Assembly: GCF_000276665.1 (NCBI RefSeq) | Contig: NW_004955433.1 | Location: 12,394,121 to 12,458,120 of the forward strand | Direction of reading: 5' to 3' | From: Chinchilla lanigera | Lineage: Eukaryota; Chordata; Mammalia; Rodentia; Chinchillidae | DNA length: 64,000 bases | In this document: positions 56,470 through 64,000 of the stretch, piece by piece | Layout of the letters: every line of letters starts with the position of its first letter | Position numbering within the stretch: the first letter of the stretch is position 1 | The notes under the pieces: model-generated | The model's database searches: none | Told to the model about the DNA's origin: nothing | The model's input: the letters and a program-made list of their open reading frames with translations, nothing else | Translations under genes and position numbers: made by a program

Positions 56470-56960
56470 AATTTTACAGATATATTCAGGGCATTTACTA
56501 TGAGCTTAGCTATAGATCACGTCATGATAGATTCCAGGGTCTAATAAACACCAGCTCTTGACCTCTGGGATTCTATAAATTTTTTTTTAAAGGAAATACA
56601 TTGGCTAAAAGAAAATAAGTAAAAGTGAAATGTAAAATATAAGAAAGTTTATATGAGAGAGTTGGCCAGAATATAATTATGTTCCGTGCACTATGGACGG
56701 CTCTATTGGCTTTATTGTTCATGTTAGGTGACGGGAGGAAGGACTTTTAAAGGCTGGCAGGATCTGGACAACAAAGGCATGAGTCCTAAAATAAACAAAG
56801 GGTGTAGAAAAATGAGACTTGCCTGACATGAGTGAAAAAGTACACTGGGAAGAGGAGAAAGAGCTAAGCTGACAGGGGAGGATGGAGCCAGTTACCAGGG
56901 ACCTTGAATGCTGGTGGAGAGCATGGGCCCTAGACCGTAGGCAGAGGGAAAGAGAATGTG
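56470..56960 (-). repeat. L2 LINE 3' region, antisense
   Basis: 'ggcatttactatgagcttag', 'accagctcttgacctctggg', 'ttttaaaggctggcaggatc' and 'caccagggaccttgaatgct'-like strings are colinear with antisense L2. Decayed in the middle. Confidence 0.55.
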
Positions 56961-56964
56961 AAGC

Positions 56965-58110
56965 ATGGACCATTTCTCACTTTTTCTAAGTATTTTTTAA
57001 ATGTAGACTATTTCACAGGAAGTTTCTTTTGCCTCCCTTCCCCTTCCTTTTTGCTATCACTTCTCTTCCTTACCCAAGAGGAAATTATTATGATTAGCTG
57101 GGTAGTATTCCAGTTCACCTATGAAAATTATGCACTGTTTTTATTCTTTGTGGTCATTCTTAAATTAATATTCACACCCAAATTAATGTGTAGGGTTCAT
57201 CAGTATCAATCACCTCCTTTTAAATACTATGTGCTTTAACTCTGATCGGCTGTCTTATCTTTTGTGGTTTTAGCGATAGATCATGTAATGTGCTATGCAA
57301 TTTACTTCTACTTTAGTTTTAAACACTCACAAATGGTTATTTTAAACTAATATTACAGATATAGACTTACTGACACATTTATTTTTATGTTTCTTACATT
57401 GTACTTCATTTCATGGTGATTTGCCTTCTTGTCAAAGTACGTCTTGATATATACTACTTGCCAAAATAGTCATCTGATGTCTAACATGGACTTTACTTTT
57501 ACTCAGCACTTTTAAGTGCACAGCTCCTCCACCTCCTGGCAGCACTTTCTGATTGTGGAAAGTATGCTTTCAGTCCAGTTGTCAATCATTTGATTTTCTC
57601 TCTTGTAGTTGTAAATTAGGTTTATACTTTGCAGTTGAACTATTATAAAGTGGCTTTTAAAAAAATTATACTAAATGACAACTGATGTGTTTCATAATTA
57701 AAGGATTTAGGCATTAGTGAGAATATTTTACTATTATCTCTCTGCACATTATTTTTTTTTTCAGTTTTGGAACTCAATAGGCAAATGTAGGGCTTCCCCA
57801 TATTTCTATTTATTTCTCTTTTGTGTTGTTTCTGGGAGATTTTCTCAGCTCTGTCTTTCAGTTAACTTATTCTCTCACTAGCCACATCTACCTTACAGTC
57901 TAAATAATCTACTGAATATTTTATTTTAATGCTTTTATTTTTCATTTTAGATTTTTTTCAACCTTCCCATTTTTTCAAGTAATTTTATGTTTAGTTTGTG
58001 ATTTCCATTCCTTTCTTCAGGTCTGGAAATATTTTAAACGTACTCATTTTGAAGTTTGCTTAGATTCTTATTCTTTTAGTTCTTAGGAAGTACTATTTCC
58101 AATTTGCTTT
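56965..58110 (-). repeat. A/T-rich sequence, possibly old L1 antisense
   Basis: The composition and strings such as 'agctgggtagtattccagtt' and 'cacagctcctccacctcctg' resemble the antisense 3' region of old L1. No clear diagnostic block is kept, so this is tentative. No gene was seen. Confidence 0.35.
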
Positions 58111-58117
58111 TTTATTC

Positions 58118-58395
58118 ATTGTGGTGTTAGGAGTTGAATCCAGGGCCTTATGCATGTAGGAAAGCACTCTACCACTGACCCACCTTCAGCCCCTAGTCCA
58201 GTTCTTGCAAATTCTATTTCTTCTACCTATTGGTTTTCCTTCATTGTAGTTTTCTTCCTTCCTTTTGCGTTCTTTTTTTCTTTTGTGGCACTAAGAATTA
58301 AACTGAGGGACTATTTATTTGACAGTGTCTAAATTGCCCAGGGTGGGCTTGAACTTGTGCTCCTCCTGGTTCAGCCTCTCAGAATGCTGGGGTAA
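58118..58395 (-). repeat. ID / B1-ID SINE fragments, antisense
   Basis: 58118-58195 ('gtgttaggagttgaatccag', 'accactgacccaccttcagc') is an antisense ID. 58262-58395 ('actaagaattaaactgaggg', 'gacagtgtctaaattgccca', 'cctcctggttcagcctctca') is an antisense B1-ID composite. The two may be separate insertions. Confidence 0.65.
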
Positions 58396-58399
58396 AATA

Positions 58400-59444
58400 A
58401 GTTTTTTGTTTGTTTGTTTAAGCTAAGCTCCCCTTTCTATGGAGATGAAAGTAAAATGAAAGTTAAGTGTCATGTGGGATGTTTAGCGTGCCCTGTGGGA
58501 TGTTTTCATATTTACCAGTTCTGGACAGATTTCAGGGTAATTTTAGCTTTGGTTCCCTCTAGGATTTGCATGATAGGAATTCAAGCCATATACCACTTGT
58601 AGCACAAGTTTGCTTATTGTGGGTAATTCTTATTCTGATAGCTCAAGAAAATTACAAGCTTCCTCATTATTTCTCTAGGCTCATAGATGGTTTTTCTGAG
58701 CCTAATTCAGATGATACTGAATCAGTGCCTCGGAATCAGTGCCTGGTTTTCTGCAGGAGGCCTTGCTTTTGCTCCTGCACTCCTGGGGCTCAGGCCCACA
58801 GGTCCATGCTCATAGGGCCTTCAGAGCTCCCGCTGCTCAGGCCTCTACCCCATCAACATTTTAATTTCATCCCCCCTTTTACCGCTTTAACTTTGACTGT
58901 TTTCTTTGTACTTTGCACTTGAAGATTTTCCATTCTTGGTTTTGGAGTTTGAAAATGTATTCAGCGAAGAGGACTGGTATTTTGTCCTAAGTTTATGAAT
59001 GTGTGAAGTGTGAGGAGTTTGTTTTTGCTTTGTATAGAGTCAGATTCATGCCACTGAATTGAAACCAGTGAAAAGAGCATTTTAATTGCAGAAAGAATGC
59101 ATAGGATTTGGCAGCTGCCCATATGGAGATGCCTTAGTTTGTATTCTCTCTTCTCAAAAAGGAGATTTTGAGACAAGGACTTGAGAGTAAGAAATCAATA
59201 TGGTGAGGAGAAATCAGTAGGGACATGAAAAACTTAGGCAGGGAAGATAAGGTGCCCAGTAAGGGGTATTATCAACACAGTGACTATTCTGGAGAACAAG
59301 ACCTCAGCCACCGGGGAACCTGGGCATTCAGTTATCTCATCCAAGAGGCCAGGAGCTGCAGTATTTACACCAACCAGTAGCTGTCACTGGTACAGTGGTG
59401 CCTCCTGAGAATGACCTGCCAACACATGAAGGCCTGGCTCTAAT
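58400..59444. other. unassigned sequence
   Basis: About 1 kb with no recognised repeat. The + frame 58566-58922 (118 codons) has no recognisable domain. Confidence 0.4.
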
Positions 59445-59775
59445 TCGTGATTGATGTGAACCACCAAAATTTAGTAGCTTACTATAATATTTATCATCTT
59501 ACACAGTTTGTGAAGGTCAGGAATTTTGGAATAGCTTGCTGGCTGGTTCTGTCTTAAGCGTCCTCATGAATTTGGAATAAAGAAATTGGCAGGGGTTTGG
59601 TCATCTGAAGGCTGGACTGGGGCTGGAGGAGCTGGTTCTGAGGTGGTGCATTCATACATGGCCATGTGGTGCTGCCTCTTGGTTGGAGATCTGTTTCTCA
59701 ACTTACAGAGTTCTCTATTTGACTGCTTGAGCATCCTTACTACAAGGGATATGCCTTACCCCAAAGTGTGATCCA
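59445..59775 (+). repeat. ancient interspersed repeat (same family as 28.3 kb)
   Basis: 'caaaatttagtagcttacta', 'tttatcatcttacacagttt', 'gtgaaggtcaggaattttgg', 'gtcatctgaaggctggactg' and 'acatggccatgtggtgctgc' are colinear with the repeat at 28.3 kb but cover a partly different segment. Confidence 0.6.
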
Positions 59776-59779
59776 ATAG

Positions 59780-60414
59780 CCTTTTATGCCCTAGTCTTGA
59801 ATGTCACAGTCATTTTAATCATATTTTGTTTGATATAAGCAAGTCAAGTCACGAAGTCTGACCTACATTCAAGAACATGTCAAAGAATTTGTGAACATAT
59901 ATTTTTTTCAGTCATCATAGCAGGCAAGTGGGGCTTCGGCAGCCAGCAATAGCCCTCAGGGAAAGAAATGCAGGTGTGTTTGGAAGTCAGGTAGACTGCA
60001 ATGGTAAGGGTGAGGGGGTACCAGGGAGAGCACCTTTGCAGAAGTAAGGATAAGACCAATGCATTCTGACAGCGAAGGAAAGTAGACTTGACTGGTTGAT
60101 CGGATGAATTGTGAAGTACACTGCAAAGAGTAATAGAAGGGTGAAGAGTTGGGAAATTTTTAGAATCAATCTGCTGTAATCACTAAGAAATAAAAACTAT
60201 TTTTAAGTAATTATGATATTCCACTAATTACAGAATGTACCTGTTTCAGGAACATGAGCATGAGTATGCACATGAGAGAAAAGCACATGTCAGAATCCAC
60301 AAATATAGTAAGTGTACAAGAATTTCAGAGTTTCACATACATGACTTTTATATAAATAAACACCTGTAACTTTTATCTTTCATCTTAGAAGTCATGAAAA
60401 GTGAAGCATAGGGA
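59780..60414. other. unassigned sequence
   Basis: 59980-60180 could be a decayed antisense L2 fragment. Otherwise no feature was seen. Confidence 0.35.
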
Positions 60415-60545
60415 GCAATATGATACAGAGTTTGAGGCTTTGGTCATTACTAGATCTTATCTCCAAATTTGAATAAGTCATTTAATCTCTTTTACTCTCA
60501 ATTTTCACATCTGTAAAATGGGTATAAAGGCATGGCCTTGACTCT
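60415..60545 (+). repeat. MIR SINE
   Basis: 'aatttgaataagtcatttaa', 'tctcttttactctcaatttt' and 'cacatctgtaaaatgggtat' are the MIR core. Confidence 0.75.
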
Positions 60546-60549
60546 TCTA

Positions 60550-62094
60550 CAGATCTGTTCAAAGATAAATGCAAGCCATTTTAAAATTAAAATGTTATTG
60601 AGATGTAAGTTGCCATGAATGTGCAGAAGCGGCAATGAAGCTCGCAGATAGCGTAAAAGAAAATAAAAGCTTTCTCCTTGGGAGTTCAAGTGAGATCAAA
60701 GTGGAACGATTTCTTCATTCGTAAAGAAATACCTTTGCTTAAAGACTAAATGAGAAAAATAATGGGAGAAAGAAGCCAGGGACTTGAGTGTAATCCTACA
60801 CAAACAGATCCTGCTCATGCATGAACAGAAGAAAGAAACACCTCATTGGTCATTTTTCCAGCTGGCGCAATACACCTGGGCACAGAAGAGGCAGCTACCT
60901 CCCCGGCCAAGATAGCAATCTGCTTATTGTTCACGCATGGCCATTTCCTAATGGTGTCCACACAGCCAAACAGAGACACAACTTGGAGCTATCAGGCAGA
61001 AAAACCCAGGCTGCCACCTGGGGAGATGGAAGCTCCCAATACAAAGAGACGACACACACCTGAGCAGGTCTGATATATATTCCTTTCTGCAGAGGGCAGT
61101 GGAATCCATTCCTGGGTCATTTATCATGTTGCTAAAATTAGCTCCTGCTTAGAAGGAATGATCTATCACTGATTACATAATAAAGATAGCTATATTTCTC
61201 AGGAGAAACAGGAGAGAGAGATATATTTAGGTGTAGGGCAAATATATCCTTGATATGAAAAATGGATTCATTAAGTATTTAATCTTTATACCATTCCTGT
61301 GAAATAAATGCACACATACATCACGTGTCTTAAAGTGAGTTGATAATTAATATTGTTACACTGCAGAGAAATCTTGGCTCTCCGTTGAGAAGTCATGCAT
61401 GAGTCAGAGACTGCAAGCACAGACACAGCCTGCACCCAGCTCTGAGCACAGGGGCCTCGCCGCACTTTAAAGCCAGGTGCCCTGTCCCATCTGCAGGAAG
61501 AAGATGAGTCCCCGACTTGCATCGCAATTTTATCTTGTCTTGGTGAGGCCCTGACAGTCATTTCAAGCCCTGAGAGGCTTTTCTCAGACTGAAGCTTCAC
61601 ACAGTCCAAGGGGTATGGTGACGGCAGTTGAAGAGAGTTTTGCTACCGAAGGGGCTCTGAATTCAGTACGGCGTTCAGTCTCTCCCTTTTCATTAATAAA
61701 CTTGCGCCTGTTACCCCCCATTTTATTTCCCTCTAACATCACCATCATACAGGAAAAACCTCACTCTTTTTAAAGCCTGTAGCTGTAGTGGAAACATTTT
61801 CAGAGATCCTGGCGATAGCATTCTGACTTCAAACAAGCATGACGGTGTTTGGTTGGAGTTTAAACAAACACACAGATTTGTAGCACCTCGGGTGTCAAAG
61901 GTCAGTCAAAACAAATGTTGATAAAATGAAAGAGCAAAATCATTTTACGAATAATAGCTTCGAGTAGTGGGTGTTATCTAACTAAAATTTATTCTAAAGG
62001 GATTATGATTAGGCGGAAGATACCAAGTTAGAAGGGGTTAAAAGCTCACTCTTTGTATGATTACCTTACACGAGATGCCATGGGGTATGAAGGA
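60550..62094. other. unassigned unique sequence
   Basis: About 1.5 kb with no recognised repeat. 61892-61904 reads gtgtcaaaggtca, a DR1-like nuclear-receptor element with one good half-site. The two overlapping + frames at 60821-61073 show no recognisable content. Confidence 0.35.
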
Positions 62095-62278
62095 AGATGA
62101 ACCCGCATTCTGGTGCCAGCTTGGATATTATTAGGTATGCAGACAAGGAATTTTACCTCATTTGAATTCTGCTTATCTGTAGTATAAAAATCAAACTCTG
62201 ATCTTAATGTTCAAGGTTGATTATATGCACAACCTCTAGCACAGCGCCTAGTACGGAATAAGAAGTGAACAAGTATGT
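62095..62278 (+). repeat. MIR SINE, diverged
   Basis: 'cattctggtgccagcttgga', 'gacaaggaattttacctcat', 'ttgaattctgcttatctgta' and 'ctctagcacagcgcctagta' follow MIR to its end. Confidence 0.65.
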
Positions 62279-62563
62279 GTGACTCTTCATCCTCTATCTC
62301 CTCCTGTCTACCTACCTAGACTTCAGGAAGTGTAATCCTAGCACATAGGGGTGCATCTATATTATATGGAGTATGAAAGCAATGCCAAAAACTTTTGCCC
62401 TGAATGATGAAAAAAAAAAATTGCTTCCATCTACTTTACCAGGTTGGAAATTAAAATAAATAGGGGTTCACGGAGGCACATTCATGGTCAAAGACCTCAG
62501 GATAGATCAGACTCTGCTGAAGTTTACACAAACTCCAGCGGTCAGTGGCTTAACATTCCTCTC

Positions 62564-62992
62564 ATGTTCCACATCCAGCAAGGGTTAGGGGATGGCTTGC
62601 TATTTATAGTCACTGAGGGCCCCAAGGCTCCTCTACCTTTTAATGTCACCATCTCAACATGTGATCTACAGGAGGGAAAGAAAAGCATGAAAATAGAGGG
62701 GTTGCTCTTCACTGCTTCAATGAGGAAATGCTATGGGACACCTTCACCTATATCTCAAAGAGCCTTCGAAATGCAATCCACCAGGTGCCTGGAGAGGAGG
62801 AGACTGGCTCCTGTCAAAGTGGTGAGTAAAGACCGAGGGCACCTGGTGCCACCAAGTCCAGGGACGCTTCCACCAAGTCCCAGCCCTTGCAGCATAACAC
62901 CCCTCCCTGAGGTAACGCAGCTTTGCACAGGACCCCGAACCTTTGCCAGCACCAAACCCAAGCCTGTCCCCTCCCCTACGTCAATCTTGTGA
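62564..62992 (+). other. 142-codon ATG reading frame, coding status doubtful
   Basis: This frame is part of the longest open frame of the window, which begins upstream at 62444 with TTG. The first ATG is at 62564. The translation has a Pro-rich C-terminal third and matches no family I know. A donor-like gtgagtaaag lies at 62821-62830, within the frame. No signal peptide or membrane segment is evident. It is probably chance in C-rich DNA, but it could be an unannotated exon. Confidence 0.15.
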
Positions 62993-62999
62993 GCAGCAC

Positions 63000-64000
63000 T
63001 GAGAAGTTTCAATTATTAACTGTCCTAAGTAACTCATACACCTTCCCCAAGTCGCCAAGCTTCTGGGCGTTCCACGGCAACGTGATTGTTATTTTGTCAC
63101 CAGACCCACCTTATGTTCACTTCAAGGTAAACTCCCTGCATAGTTGATGTTCTATTTTCCCTCCTTTCACAGAAATGCTTCATCGTTATCTCCCTTATTT
63201 GCTTCCCATCTGTGGTTGACTGATTGCATTAATAGCCCCAATTTTTCACCCCTTCTCTGGAGTTAGGCCCCGTGTGGTTTTGCATGGCCTCCTGCTAAAC
63301 AGGGGGTGCTGATTTCTCCATGAATCAAAAAAGTGAACAAGTGCTTCATGGAAGAGCCCACAGTCAAGGAGATCGGCCTGTCAGGGGAGCGGACAGCAGC
63401 GGGACTTTCCCAGCTGCGAAGACTTGGGAACAAGACTCCACTGTGGGACTGCGTGGTTCAAACTGCTCGCAGCAGCACCCCTGCTGGGGGCTCAGGGTAT
63501 GGCGGACAAGGCCTTGAATCTGAAGATAGGGCGGGAGCTAAGCCAGCAGCAGCCAGGCACTGGATAAGCAGGCTGAAGTGTGAGCCAAGAGTCCCGGAGG
63601 GCAGTTGAAGGACAAACAAAAAACAGACAGGAGAGGTGTCCTGGGGGCACCACCAGGCTCTTTGGTTGCTGTGTGAGAGACAGCAGGACATTTCAGAAAC
63701 ACTGACAGGTGGGGAGGGAGATGCGGATCTCTAAGTTCAGTTGGAGCTGGGTGAGACTCAGATGACTCTTGCCTGGCAGGGGCTGACATCTGCCACCTGG
63801 GTCACGCATGTTTCTTAAGAGTGGGTATCTAGGAGCCTCTGACGCTCTGGGTCGCATTTCTGGCGGTGCATCTGGTCATTCGCCACATTTAAAAACCTGT
63901 GCCTGGGCTCTACCCACTAACTTTTTTATCGAGTTGGCGCCGTTGGTAGAATTATTAATAATGTACAGCCTGGGTTGAGAAGCATTTAACTACCCTGAGA
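63000..64000. other. unassigned unique sequence
   Basis: No gene was recognised. 63890-63990 ('aacctgtgcctgggctctac', 'ggttgagaagcatttaac') may be a decayed MER5-type hAT element. Overlapping frames at 63320-63790 occur on both strands. Confidence 0.35.

Overview
The window looks like a gene-poor piece of a rodent nuclear genome, either intergenic or deep intronic. No protein-coding gene can be supported. There is no operon structure, no rRNA or functional tRNA gene and no CRISPR array. The reading frames are short, are closed by many stops and mostly lie in repeats. A few frames begin at TTG rather than ATG.

The rodent assignment rests on three things. There are at least ten tRNA-derived ID-type SINEs, several with near-perfect target-site duplications. 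There is a B1 (7SL-derived) SINE carrying the rodent-type internal duplication. There are several B1+ID composite SINEs. As I recall the literature, such composites occur in squirrel, dormouse, beaver and some hystricomorph lineages and are not typical of mouse or rat, so a non-murid rodent is likely. The species is not determined. Older layers shared by all placental mammals are also present: MIR, L2, old L1, hAT and mariner DNA transposons, and MaLR LTRs.

Layout. 1-13 kb: mostly unique sequence with one L2, ID SINEs, MIR pieces, two hAT elements and a first mariner fragment. 13-14.4 kb: an enhancer-like unique block, then an LTR-like fossil. 14.6-22.5 kb: MIRs, a long antisense L2 split by an L1, and two mariner foldback elements. 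22.5-31 kb: mostly unique sequence, with a B1-ID, a candidate ERV LTR and two antisense MaLR LTRs. 31-39.6 kb: MIR, hAT, a Z-DNA-prone microsatellite cluster, ID and B1 SINEs, a candidate regulatory block with a CTCF-like site, and a good L2. 39.6-48.6 kb: A/T-rich, with a MaLR LTR and about 5 kb of antisense old L1 carrying nested insertions. 48.6-64 kb: scattered fossils, a fifth mariner copy with an unusual duplication, and unique sequence.

The two most interesting observations are both structural. First, a mariner-derived family is present in five copies, and its terminal repeats of about 150 bp are inverted copies of the 3' end of the transposase gene, so the whole element is a foldback. 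Second, in the copy at 55.1-55.7 kb, a 64-bp segment is identical to sequence lying just outside the element, which suggests a recent templated insertion (or an assembly artefact). No new multi-gene biological system was found. All family names come from remembered consensus patterns, not from a database search.
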